From contig CM055100.1 in NCBI GenBank assembly GCA_029204225.1, forward strand, positions 9,927,058-9,991,057: a stretch of 64,000 nt of DNA, read 5' to 3'. The notes below the pieces were generated by a model. It was not told the DNA's origin. It did no database searches and was given only the letters and a program-made list of their open reading frames with translations. Every line of letters begins with the position of its first letter. The stretch's first letter is position 1. Shown piece by piece: positions 21,700 to 34,199 of this stretch. The translations under genes and the position numbers were made by a program. Origin of the DNA: Diphasiastrum complanatum. Taxonomy: Eukaryota > Streptophyta > Lycopodiopsida > Lycopodiales > Lycopodiaceae.

Positions 21700-22728
21700 T
21701 CCTTTTTGTTTTAGACTAGATGAACTTGATTTTAGTATTAATTTTAGAGTTCTAGATTGCCTGGATCTCAAAGACAGACGGGCTTCTATCAGTGATCTTG
21801 TGATAGAGTCCGGGCTTACACTCTTGCAATATGACATTGCAAGAGATTCATCAAATGAGTTGCTGGTGCAGAGTAACTTTCTGCTTCAGGCCTTCAAGGA
21901 GAACAATGACACATTGTCACAGTGTCTGACAAGTGGATTCACACAAGCAACAAAGTATCTGCTCATACCTTATCATACAAAGTAGGTTATACTAAATGCT
22001 TCTTGTTGTTTTATGCATTAACATTGGCATTATCAATGAAAATAGTTCTCAGAATTGCAACTAAAGAAATTTCAATCTTATTTTGTAGTGACCACTGGAG
22101 TTTAAACTTGATCTCTATTAAGAGATCTGTAAATAATATTATTAAATGTTTTTGTCTCAAGATGAATTCGATGAGAAATACGCATAAGGATGTAGATATA
22201 TACATTCCATATCTAAGTAAATATATTCCTACAGACGTTTCCCATTCCGTGGACTGGCAGATCGTCAGCTTGGAGGTAAACTCTGTCTTTCTTAATAGCA
22301 TTTTGAAATCAGTATTCTAATGAAATATTTTCAATCTAATTCATTCTGTTTCATAATTGATTTCTTGTGTGCTGAATTATTTTGCAGTCACCCCAGCAAA
22401 ATGATTCATTCAGATGTGGGTGGTACACATTGTACAATGCCAAGTTGTATTTTGAGTGGTTCATCCTTCAACAAGATGTTGATATTTCTAAGGTAATAAA
22501 TCTTGTTTATTCTTATTTTGGAATCATGATTAGTTTTCTATTTTGGTGATGTTATTGGCCATTACTAATACATGAATGTTCTATTTTGAAGTTTACACTC
22601 CTGAGTACACATCAAGCCTTGTGTACGAAATCAGACAAGAAATTATCCTAAGTATACTGGCTAGGGTAAGGCTTCAACCACCCGTTATTGATGATGGTGC
22701 AAAGGATGATGTAGTCGTACTAAATTAA
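21700..22728 (+). pseudogene. Ulp1/C48-like cysteine protease region of family C
   Basis: A helical stretch (LVIESGLTLLQYDIARDS, 21800-21985) precedes an exon (about 22090-22275) with SDHWSLNLISI, the HW...L motif of C48 proteases. An intron (22276-22387) leads to QQNDSFRCGWYTL, the Gln...Cys active-site block; the Cys codon is 22415-22417. A third exon ends at 22728 with LARVRLQPPV. The expected Asp reads Asn (MNSM). C48 proteases cleave SUMO-like modifiers and recur in plant transposons. The last splice is one base out of frame, so the copy is probably dead. Confidence 0.6.
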
Positions 22729-23585
22729 GATCAGAAAAAATATAGATAGCATAGAAAAAAAATACATGTATAGACTTCATAGAAAAATATACATTGATAT
22801 ATCAAATGCTGCTCCAGTTTATGAATTTGGGAGCACAAAATACATGTATAGATGCCCAACTTGGGCTTTCATTTATTGAATGAAAGAGTGTATACATAGA
22901 TTTTTACTAAAAAGGATATGCAAGATCTACACCACAAATCCAGCCTATTCAGTTTACCTGAATGTTGATTCCTACATCAATCCACAAGAAAACATGAAAT
23001 CTAATCCACTCTACGAAAGCAAGGGAACTAATCCACTCTAAGATCCACAACCACACACAAAGGAGATGGAGGGGCAAGATCATTAATGCATCACTCAAGA
23101 AACAAGAATGATCAAGGGGCTCAAGAATGCATCAAAACTCATGGAAGATCTTCTCATTTCAGCATGGAGTAGATACATTTATAAAAGCCTCCCTTTTACA
23201 AAGGGGGAGTCTCTTAAATAATCAAGAGAGCTCCTTAGGTGGCATCCTAGTGGCATTTCCACATTACACAAATTACAAGTGAAAATATGCTCTCCACTAG
23301 ATGCCACCATCAAAAGGTGGCTCACTCTACTTTTCTAAGAGGGGCCTACTTGCATTTATTACCTTGTCTAGAAATATTAGTTCCTACATAGTCATTCCAT
23401 CTTCCGGGATTCACCATGAGGCTTACACAATTATTGTTTGTTATTACTAACTAGCATTTCTTAGCTCTCATACTCGGCTCTCAGTCTTCATTAGTCTCGT
23501 CTTCTCAGAGACCTCCTCGGTCTAAGGTGAGAGGTGCTCTTGAGTTGCTCTGTCCGAGTATCTTGGAGATTCGTCAGAATCAACC
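22729..23585 (+). other. Spacer without recognised gene
   Basis: No ORF of note. A TATAAAAG box near 23180 and a CT-rich stretch (23465-23560) resemble the U3/R part of an LTR, but no second copy of this sequence occurs in the window to confirm that. Confidence 0.35.
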
Positions 23586-24360
23586 AACACTGAAAAACAT
23601 TTTGACAAAAAAGGAGCTATGGGAGATTGTGATAGGTGAAGAGACAGATTGAAGAAGATCAGAGGACATTTGACAGGAGAAAACGAAAAGCACAAACTAT
23701 CATCAACTTATCAGTTAGAGATGCAATTATTCCCTACATTTCAGATTTAGAAGGACCAAATGAAACATGGGATAGCTGATCACCTACTGAAGATCAAAGA
23801 GATTCGTGATCAATTAGCAACAGTTGGAGAGCGAGTTCAGGATCATGAGATCATGCAATTGACATTGAATAGTTTGAGTGAGTCGCATCAAATGTTTGTG
23901 ACAAGTATAGCCACACGGGAAAATCTTCCAACCTATGAAGAGTTAGGTGGACTGCTTTTACAGGAAGAACAACATCAAGAGAACTTGAGTCATCGCAACA
24001 GGGGATTTGATCAAGCTCTCACAGTAAGAGGACGTGGTGGCAGATTTGGACGTGGAAGACACCAATCAAGAGGTGGAAACTCAGATCATGGATTGTTTCA
24101 ACAATTTGAAGAACAATCCAATGATGGCCCAAATCGAGGCAATTGGAATCAAGGCGTCAAGGACGTGGCTATTCCAGGCAAAATAAACTTGAATATTGTA
24201 GGTACTGCAACAAACCTGGCCATTGGGAGCGTGAATGCTTCAAGAAATAGAAGGAGATAGAACAAAGAAAAGGCAAATGGAAAGCGGGCAATTATGCTGA
24301 TCAACATCAATTTGAGAATGATTATTATGAAGACAACTATGCTGATCAACATCAATACGA
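23586..24360 (+). pseudogene. gag: Copia element 3 gag
   Basis: The first part (KAQTIINLSVRDAIIP, about 23690-23760) is the gag N-terminal domain. An internal deletion then joins MKHGIADHLLKIKEIRDQL, whose frame runs to 24260 and includes an Arg/Gly-rich linker. A frameshift near 24170 precedes the zinc knuckle YCNKPGHWERECFKK (24200-24250). Confidence 0.8.
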
Positions 24361-25772
24361 TGATGATCAATATGCAAATGATATAGGTGAGAGTTCAAAC
24401 TTGTTCATTACAGCATTAATGACAAGTGATGAAGCTAAGGATACCTGGTACATTGATAGTGGTGCATCCAAGCACATGACTTCAAGGAAAGAGTGGTTTT
24501 CAGAACTCAAGGAAACTCAAAATGGTGATGAAGTTGGACAAGCTGATGGCCAATTACTATCTGTTAAAGGATTTGGAGTGGTACCAGTGAAGTTAGCCAG
24601 CGGGGAGATAAAGCGGATAAGCAATGTGCAATATGTACTTGGCTTAGGTAACAATCTACTATCTGTTGGGACGATGGCTGATCAACAACTCAAGGTTGAG
24701 TTTGACAGCGACAAATGTCTTGTCAAAGACATCAAGAATCACTACAAAGTTATTGCTACAAGAGCTAGAGTCAACAAGAATTGACTCTACAAATTGAATG
24801 CGAGATCTTTTACTTAAGCTATGGTAAGCACTGTTGATAGTCGAAGTGACCTTTGGCATCAAAGGTTTGGTCATATTAGTGCTCAAAGCTTGCAAATCCT
24901 TAAAAGAGATAATCTAGTTGTTGGATTGCCTGATATCTCTTTTGAAGGAAAAATTTGTGAGGGTTGCATTTTGGGAAAACAACATAGAGAGAGTCCCAAA
25001 GATGGAGCAAGAAGAGCCAATGGCATTCTTGATCTTATTCATAGTAATCTGTGTGGACCAATACAAACTAGGTCCATTAGTGGTTGTTACTATTTCATCA
25101 CATTCATTGATGACTATAGTAGACATATCTGGATTTATTTCATAAGCAAGAAATCTGATGCTTTTGCCAAGTTTAGAGAGTTCAAGGTTCTAGTTGAAAA
25201 ACAAACAGGTTGTTATATTAAGACTCTCAGATCAGATGGTGGCGGTGAGTATTTTTCAACAGAGTTTATAAATTTTTGCAAGGATCAGAGGATCAAGAGA
25301 CAAACTACTGCACCCTATTCACTACAACACAATGGAGTTGCAGAACAGAAAAACAGATCCATTGTGGAGAGAGATGGCTAGGGCAATGATTAAGAGCAAG
25401 GGTTTGCCAAATACCTTTTGGGCAGAAGCATGCAACACAGCTACTCATATCTTGAATCGGTGTTCTACGAAGTCCGTGGAGGGTAGGACACCTTACGAAG
25501 CTTTTATTGGAAAGAAACCTAATGTTCCTCATTTATGAGTATTTGGTTGTGATGCCTACGCTCATGTGCCTGATGAAAAATGAAAAAAGTTGGATGGAAA
25601 AGCTGTTAAGTATAGTTTGCTTGGATATGATGAAAGAGCCAAGGCATACAGGATGTATGACACAGATGCACAAAAGATCATGATTTCCAGAGATGTTACT
25701 TTTGATGAGATGGGTCAAATTGACCAAATAAAATTGACAATTTATTCCTTTGATGATAAAGCTAAAGTATAG
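24361..25772 (+). pseudogene. Copia element 3 protease and integrase
   Basis: The protease site is TWYIDSGASKHMTS (24450-24490). GAG-pre-integrase is LWHQRFGHISAQSL (24850). The integrase core has TFIDDYSRHIWIYF, LRSDGGGEYFS and NGVAEQKNRSIVE, giving all three acidic residues. A stop follows at 25381, and the chain continues in another frame (ARAMIKSKGLP) through the C-terminal DVTFDEMGQ at 25710. Stops at 24782, 24818, 25536 and 25580 disrupt it. Confidence 0.88.
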
Positions 25773-27410
25773 GTGAAGAAAGAAGTTGGTGTCAATATGG
25801 AAGAGCCAATGGAGAAAGATAGGGTTAATAATGAGACTCCTAGGAGAGTGCCTAAGTGGTACTTGTCAGTAACAGGGGATGCTAATAAGGGAGATACTTC
25901 TGAATCAAGTGAGCAGGGAGAGCTTAGGAGATCAAGCAGAAATCGAAAACCTCTAGCTCGACTAGAGATGAATCTAGCCCTAATGGGATCCATGTTAACG
26001 GCTCAAGAACCTAAAACTTTCAACAAAGCAAAGGAACACAAGGAGTGGTGTGTAGCTATGGAAACAGAAATGGAGGCTATATCAAAGAACAAAACGTGGG
26101 ACTTGGTTGAGCTACCTGATGGCAAGACACCTATCACATGTAAGTGGATCTACAAGACAAAGTATGGAGCCGATGGGCAACTCAACAAGTACAAGGCACG
26201 ACTAGTTGCAAGAGGCTTTGAGCAGCAAGAAGGTATAGACTTTGAGGAGACCTTCGCACCTGTAGCCAAAATGGTAACTATTTGTTCTATCATTGCAATT
26301 TCTGCTTTCTATGGTTGGAAAATTTAGCAAATGGACGTCAAATCTGCTTTTCTTAATGGAGTGTTGGATGAAGAGGTATATTTAGAGCAACCTCAGGGGC
26401 TTGTTGAGCCAGAGAGAGATCATTTGGTTTGTAAACTCAACAAAGCCATATATGGATTGAAGCAAGCACCACGAGTGTGGTACTCTTGCATTGATGAGCA
26501 CTTCAAGCGAAAAGGAATGGTAAAGGTACCTTTGACATGAGCAATTTAGGGTTGATGCATTATTGTCTTGGTATTGAAGTTTGGAAAAAGGAAGACAGTG
26601 TTATCTTACGCAGAGCAAGTATGCACAGGATCTATTATATAAGTTTAATATGCAGGATTGCAAGTCACTAAGTACTCCAATGGAGGCCAATATCAAACTG
26701 TCTGCATGATGAAGCCGAGAAAGTTGATGCATACTTGTACAGGTAGTTAGTGGTCAATTTAATCTATTTGATACACACATGACCTGACATTGCTTATGCT
26801 GTTGGTGTGGTAAGTCAATTTATGCAAGAGCCTAGTCAGACTCACTGGAAAGCTGCTAAACGTATTTTGAGATATGTTTGAGGCACATTAAATTTTGTCT
26901 TGAAGTATAATCAGTCTGAAGCCCTAATGTTGGTAGGTTATACAGATGCTGATTGGGCAGGAAATGTTGATAATAGACGATCTTCCAGTGGTCATACATT
27001 TAGCTATGGTACAGCTGTTGTTTCTTGGAACAGCAAGAAGCAACCTACAGTAGCATTCTCTTCGACGGAAGCTGAGTATCGTGCACTTAGCAATGCTACA
27101 CAAGAGGTAATATGGCTACGAAGACTACATATTGATTTGGGTCAATCATAGGTGGATGCTAAAACTGTATATTGCGACAACAGAAGTTGTATCCATCTTG
27201 CCAGAAACCCAATTCTACATGCTTGAACAAAACACATCAAGATACACCATCACCTTGTTCGAGAGAAACTAATTGATGGCACCATTGATCTAGTTTTTTG
27301 TAAATCTGAAGATCAAGTGGCTGATATTTTTACTAAGTCTTTAGGTAAATGTAAATTTGAGAACCTTCGTAGTCTCTTAGGCATAGAAAAATGTAATTTT
27401 ATCATTGAGG
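25773..27410 (+). pseudogene. Copia element 3 reverse transcriptase and RNase H
   Basis: RT begins with [16 protein letters not shown] and [13 protein letters not shown], continues [18 protein letters not shown] and [11 protein letters not shown], then jumps at about 26526 to [16 protein letters not shown]. The stretch with the catalytic YVDD is deleted. RNase H is at 26900-27350 (GYTDADWAGN, SSTEAEYRAL, DNRSCIHLARNP). A TAG at 26326 lies just before QMDVKSAF. Confidence 0.87.
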
Positions 27411-27416
27411 GAGAGT

Positions 27417-27900
<484 letters not shown>

Positions 27901-27906
27901 GGCACA

Positions 27907-27934
27907 CCCTAAACCCTAAACCCTAAACCCTAAA
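27907..27934 (+). repeat. Interstitial plant telomere repeat, four CCCTAAA units
   Basis: Four perfect CCCTAAA heptamers in tandem, the plant (Arabidopsis-type) telomere unit, between the copia element 3 LTR and the next copia remnant. The short length argues for an interstitial insertion rather than a chromosome end. Confidence 0.85.
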
Positions 27935-28393
27935 CACTATAGATAGGGGTCCCAGCCTGCCCAAAATGTGGCTAGAGCAAATTTTGAGGTCTTAGAAATG
28001 GCCCATAGCGTTGGGAGAGAGAGAGAACGAATAAATGACCAACAAGACGCGAACGAGAAATGAACTCGAACAAGAAACGAACGAGTAGCGAACTCGAACA
28101 TAAAATGTTCATGCGCAGCGGAATGAGTTAAATGACTCTCTCCCTAAGCATGACTACGCCTATCAGAATGAACAGAACAGATAGTAATTGAAATCACTGT
28201 CATTCTAGATTACGTAGCCAAACTTTTGAATGGACGAAGCGTGCTATTGTCGCAAAGGTGGACAAATTTCTGGGTATCGTAAGGTGTATAGGACTCGAAA
28301 TAGCCTATTAGGCTAGTCATGTGCTGAGTGGCTCCGGAGTCCAGGAACCAGGAACTGTCACCAGATGCTCCTTAATGGTTGGTCATGAAGGCA

Positions 28394-29083
28394 TCATGAT
28401 CCGCTTTTTGAATTGGCTGTGGAGCTTCTGTAGCTGCATTTGCCACTTGATTCGACTGTCCTTTGCTGTTTCTTCGCTTGAAGTATTTGGCAGTCTTGAA
28501 TTTCATGGTCGTTTCCTTTGCAGTATCTACAAAACAGCTTCTTCTTTGTTTGTAGATTCAACTGCTCTTTGTCCTGAGCTGGTTTCTGGTCTGGATTTGA
28601 TGGCTTCGGGCCTTTCTTCTTTTTCTGCTTTGTCGTGCCCTTGTTGGTGTACAAGGCGTGAGAATCAGCTGAGGAACTTGAGGTTTCGTTCTTTCGCGTG
28701 TCATCCTGCAACAACATAGTGGTGACTCTCGAAAGAGTCAATTCTGGATGAGTCGTGATGATCATCACCCAGATGTCATAAGAACTTGGCAAGCTTGTAA
28801 GCAGTTGCATCATTGCGTCTTGATCGTCTATGACAAATCTGATAGCAACCATTTGTCTTAGCAGGTTCTTGAATTGATTAATGTGATTCTGCAGAGAATC
28901 ACCATTCGTCATCTCGAGAGAGTAGAATTTCTTCCTGAGATGTAGCTTAGAAGCTATATCTCGCACTTCGTATAGCGTGCTCAAGATGTCCCAGACTTCT
29001 TTCGATGTATGAGCCTCGGATACATGGCCGATTTGATGTTGAGGATGATCAGTGCGAAAGCCTTTCCATCCTTCAGCTTCCAT
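28394..29083 (-). pseudogene. gag: Copia gag (UBN2 type) of element 4
   Basis: Open for 229 codons: SEAHTSKEVWDILSTLYEV, KLHLRKKFYSLEM, LPSSYDIWVMIITTHPEL and a CCHC-like knuckle CRYCKGNDHEIQDC. The N-terminus lies upstream to about 29250 in another register. The frame ends shortly before the protease remnant. Confidence 0.85.
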
Positions 29084-29402
29084 CTGGCGATTGCTGCTTC
29101 GACTGCTTCGGGTTTCCCTTCTGCACCTATGACAATGTCATACAATTATTTTGCTATTAGTACAGTTTTCATCTTAAATTTCCACAGATGGTAATTGGCT
29201 CCATCAAGCTTGTCTATGAGAGGACTGGCTTTCCCTTGGGAATCCATGTGGAAGAATTAGTCTAAGTGATAGGCAAAACTATCAGTGACTTAAGTATGAA
29301 AATCTGATACTGGAAAAATACAGAACAAGAAGACAATTACTCTATCGGCTAGAGTCTTGTACTGTGGAAGCTAATCAAGCTATGGACAGGGCTCTGATAC
29401 CA

Positions 29403-30080
<678 letters not shown>

Positions 30081-33000
30081 CTTGTTCTAGACTTATCTTG
30101 TTCTTCTAGCCATACACTGCTTCATTGTCATTTATTAAATACACAGATGGTATCTACTATATACAAGATATTACAGGTGTGCAGATATGAAAGTACAGAG
30201 GGGATGTGCTGTCTGTAGGAGATCGTGGGTGGCTACAGTCGTTGTTCAATATGTTAGCGCAGCTGCAAAGGATGGGCGTGGAAAAGGGTGTGACATCAGG
30301 TGAATGTTCATGATGATGCAAGAGTGTGTCACTCTTACGAATGGCCTTAGGATAAGATCTACAAGGTGCTTGAGCTTTTAGGGCACTTTTCCATTTTGTG
30401 AGGTAGTGTCCTCTTTTCGCCTGTCACCATGACCTGTGTAAGAACACAGTGTCGCAATTCATTCGCCTTTTATTCGTCTGTGTGAATTTGCGTGTAAAAA
30501 TGCAGAGTGCGTGACAACGTTAGAAAATATACAGCATGAATGGAGGCAAATTAAAATTGGGATTTTTAGGAGAGTGGAAGGAGTAAATCTAACACATAGA
30601 ATAGTTTACGGCCTTAGAATTGGCCTGATTATACTAGTCGGCACTGTCGAGCAAATTTTCAATGTACTCCGTTACTTTTATTAATGCAAAAATTGCCTAC
30701 TGTGTTTTTCAGGGAACTGGGTGCCTTGAAGAAACCCCAAGTCATGAGTGCTCGTCAGTAATGATACATGGGAAAACCAACAAAGAGAAAAATCAACTCG
30801 CAACAAACAGTCGGAAATTGTGGGACAGGGTCAAGGAAACTGCAACAAAAATACAGGCAAGTTCTAGTGCAAGTCGAAGCTGCACACGGATAGAAAAATC
30901 ACCTCGACAGCTTAATCCATGGGCCACAGACATGCAAAAGGAAAATGCAAGTGGAGGCCAAAAGTGCATAACAAAAATATCCTACCGAAAAGTGGTAGGG
31001 ATTGACCACAAGTAGCAAAGAGGACTACTCAATTAAGAAAGACAATCAAGTAAAGTACTTGCCATTTACACCACCAACAAGTGCAAAAGAGGAAAGTGGC
31101 TCACACAAGTGGTACCCCAGTACCAGTGACCCAAAACATCTTTTCAAAACAAAGGGGGTACCACTTCAAGTCCAATACCAATCTAAAGACCTTGTACAAA
31201 GCGGACGCATGGCATGAAGGCCTTGAAGGATGAAAATATGGCATTTTGAAGGGGAATGTATGAGAGATGCCTATAAGAGGAGGGGCCTCTTTTTGCATTC
31301 GCGTGAGAGAATGACTATGGAAGGGTGAGGGAATGAAGAGGGTTTCTTGAGTTGAGAAAAAATTGGAAAAATAGGTTGTTTGTGTTGAGAGAACTTTTGG
31401 ATGGTGTTGAGAGCGTTGGTTGGTTTGATGGATAGTTGTGGAAGTTAGCTCAATGGTGTTGAGGATGGGAAAAGGAATTTTTGCTTTGTTGTTGAACGAG
31501 AGGATGTTACGTGAGAAAACGAATGAGTTGTTTGTGAGATGAGGAATTTTGAGGGGAGAGGCGCCTGAATTATGGAAAACCTTGTTTGTATTATGTTGCG
31601 AGGAGCGTGACCCAAGCGGTTGTCATCCCCATTGAGAGTAGCCTGATGCTTATTGCAGTGTGGTGATCATCTTGCCCCAGGCTCATGTCACGTAGGCTTG
31701 CTATAATCTGTAAATGTGATCCATAGCCTACAAAAGAATGAGGTCTAGACTACAGTGACCCAAGAGCTATGTCAGTAGCCACTCTTTTGTCAATGAGCTT
31801 GGAAGGAGCAATGAGGCCAAAATGTAATCTATTGCCAGACAATCACACTTCGAGTTACATTTTTGTGGAGCATTCAACCGCATCTCTACAACAAATAATC
31901 TCACTTCTGTAAAGAGAGACATTGGTATTTCTATGGGAAGTCATTCATTGATTCCAGAGGCAACATCCAGCAAATTTTCATTACCAGTCCATCGCACTTC
32001 GAATGCACTCCATTGCTAATTTATGAGGCACTGTATCTCTACTGGTTTTGCCTGAAATTACCTCACATCTACAACATCAAATCGGACGTTTGTGATAGCG
32101 TATGCACATTCATTGATTTCCAAGGCATAAATGTGTGGCAATAGTCACTCCATTTATGCACCAGATGTCGCACTTCTATAGCAACAAACTAGCAAGTTCT
32201 TTTTGGCTAGTTACTCACTGATCAGTGAAGGAAATGTCTACCAGACAGTCGCACTTCACAGGTGAATGATCTATCACCAGCAGAACCTTAAATGCTCTGC
32301 GGGCCTCAACCTCCTCGTGTGTGCTGAGCGAGTTTCTGGAATATGATCCACCCGTCATGACCCATCAAAGTCCAAAATTGCTGCAAGAGTTTTGTTTTTT
32401 CCAGACTTGAATGCTCATGGCTTGATCCAGTGATGCTACTACAACAACAACTGATCCCAATCTGCGACGGCGGCCCACATCCACTATCAAAATAGGCCCA
32501 CTCTATGTGGAACTGTCAGAGGCAAATGACCCAGGTGTGAAGCACCCTCATATTGGATCACGATTCTCTTCAAGAGTTACGGAAGGCCAATAGAATGCCA
32601 CTCTCAAATTTTTGTATCATAGCCCCCTCAAGATCTTGAGTGCAGATGGTGGCTATTGACATACGTTGGCAGCTGTGGAGCACAGTTGCTCATAGCCAGC
32701 GTGGTGTTGGAATTCATACCCAATACTGTATCTGTGGATCTGTGAGACTCGTTATATCTCTTCTATCTCTTCACCCTCGTGTTGGGCGAGCTGAAGCCTT
32801 AAACTACAACGGGTCATCGGATTTGAAACGGGCACCAACAAAGAACCAATGGTCCATCTAGAACGCCTGATTCTTGGACATGAGTCTCCTCAAAGGTAGA
32901 GTTATGTAGTATGGGGGACCTATTGGAAGAAGTGAAAATGGGATCATAGACTTGGGGATTTCGCGAGGCACACTGGTTCCTTTTCCATGCATGAGATACG

Positions 33001-33129
33001 GATCTTCAACTAAAAATTAGTTGCGTAGACAAAGGTTCATGAAATGAGAGAAAGAAACTAATTTGAGATGTTATTGTAACAATCAATATGTTGCAACATC
33101 ATTCAAATTCTCATACTAGCATCCAAATT
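30081..33129. other. Unassigned region with weak signals
   Basis: No family is recognised. A plus-strand frame at 30714-31015 follows a good splice-acceptor sequence (tgtgtttttcag at 30702-30713) and gives a basic, Ser/Lys/Gln-rich peptide (KLWDRVKETATKIQAS), which might be an exon remnant. A TATAAG box at 31272-31277 sits in 'gcctataagaggagg'. Between 31840 and 32280 the motif TCGCACTTC or a near match recurs at about 31850, 31993, 32170 and 32250, hinting at an old tandem repeat. Confidence 0.3.
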
Positions 33130-34010
33130 CAGCTACTATTAACAACGTCATACAACTCCTTAGCCATTGGCACAATTATCATTTTAAATTTCCACAGATG
33201 GTAAATGGCTCCATCAAGCTCATCCATGATAGGACTGGCTTTCCTTTGGAATCCATGTGGATATTTAGTCTAGGTGATAGTAACAACTATCATGACTTAA
33301 GAATGAAAATCTAATGCAACTTACAAGACAAGAAAATAGCTATCCTATCGGCTAATAGAATCAAGTTCTATGGGAAGCTTATCAGGCTGTAGAAATAGCT
33401 CTGACATAAAACCGCTTAAGGAATTAGACATGCTCTGATACCATGTTGGTATCAGATGAAAGAATCAGAGAGTAGTAATTAACGCTCTGATACCATGCTG
33501 GGCTCTGAAACCATGCTGGGAAAACTGGGGTCTGACTACTCAGACCTGGTCGGACAAATAGGATCAGGACGATCCTACTACTGCGCGAAGGCAATGTCCG
33601 ATGAATCCCTCGGTGCGTGCACTATTGATAACTAAGTAGGGGAACACAATATAGAATTGCACGGTTGTATGCAGAAGTAGAAGAGCAGATAATCAGACAA
33701 AGTAGAACGAATGTAGACAAGAAAATGTAGTAGCTTAAACATGCAATACTAACAAGAACTATGAACGCAAAGACAGTAGTTGATTCAGATTGGTGCATAG
33801 AAATACACGTCAGTTTGATGCTATGAGCACAAGACAATAGCGGGTGAAACTACGTGCTAAAGAAGCTAACCCCGCTCTGTATACATTGCTTTATATTTGA
33901 GCATCAATGGTGGCATATGACTTTGATCCTGAAGATGGTGTATTTAAATGGTGGTGTGAGCATTTTGTCCACTTCTTTCTCATCACTCCTGATGTTCAAT
34001 AATGTTCGTT
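33130..34010 (-). mobile_element. Ty1/copia element 5, 5' end only
   Basis: 33130-33300 matches the gag start of element 4 (29150-29270), 33300-33431 matches its leader, and TGGTATCAGAGC (33443-33432) is the initiator-Met primer site. To the right is LTR sequence, which shares the 'gagcacaagacaat' block (33827 on) with element 4. Extra primer-like 'gctctgatacca' and similar copies occur at about 33485-33520. Confidence 0.65.
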
Positions 34011-34054
34011 AAGAGGTTTTGATCTGAATTGTAGGCTTAGAAGAAAACGAAAGA

Positions 34055-34128
34055 CATGCACCTTCCGGGATTAATCGGAAGGTGCATGTAAAAACAATTT
34101 ACATGACCTTCTTTGCGGAAGGTGTAAA
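34055..34128. repeat. Two hairpins built on ACCTTC/GAAGGT
   Basis: The first is a perfect 13-bp inverted repeat, CATGCACCTTCCG (34055-34067) with CGGAAGGTGCATG (34076-34088), loop of 8. The second pairs ACCTTC with GAAGGT (about 34108-34127). They lie about 600 bases upstream of the desaturase ATG. They could be a remnant of a small mobile element or a processed transcript structure. Confidence 0.55.
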
Positions 34129-34199
34129 AAAAAAAATTACACGAAAAGGAAAAAAAATACAAAAAGTTTTGATGCCGCGGAAGGTCACCTCCTCAGCCA

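Larger units (their letters stand above)
18011..22960 (+). mobile_element. Family C mobile element, copy 2 (transposase-like, CENH3-like and Ulp1-like regions)
   Basis: The span groups three coding blocks on the plus strand: a transposase-like region (18541-20345), a histone-fold frame (20988-21686) and a protease region (21700-22728). The 3' block is homologous to the minus-strand fragment at 41190-40290, and the left junction is shared with copies 1 and 3, so the unit is repeated. I found no terminal inverted repeats or target duplication, so the borders are approximate. The first 500 bases (18011-18540) have no ORF. Confidence 0.5.

Noticed and set aside
27907-27934. Reading the CCCTAAA run as a true chromosome end
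   Set aside because: Only four units and flanked on both sides by transposon DNA.
31230-31330. Caulimovirus-like promoter because of TATAAG followed by a G/A-rich leader
   Set aside because: No viral coding motif was found nearby; the signal is too short.
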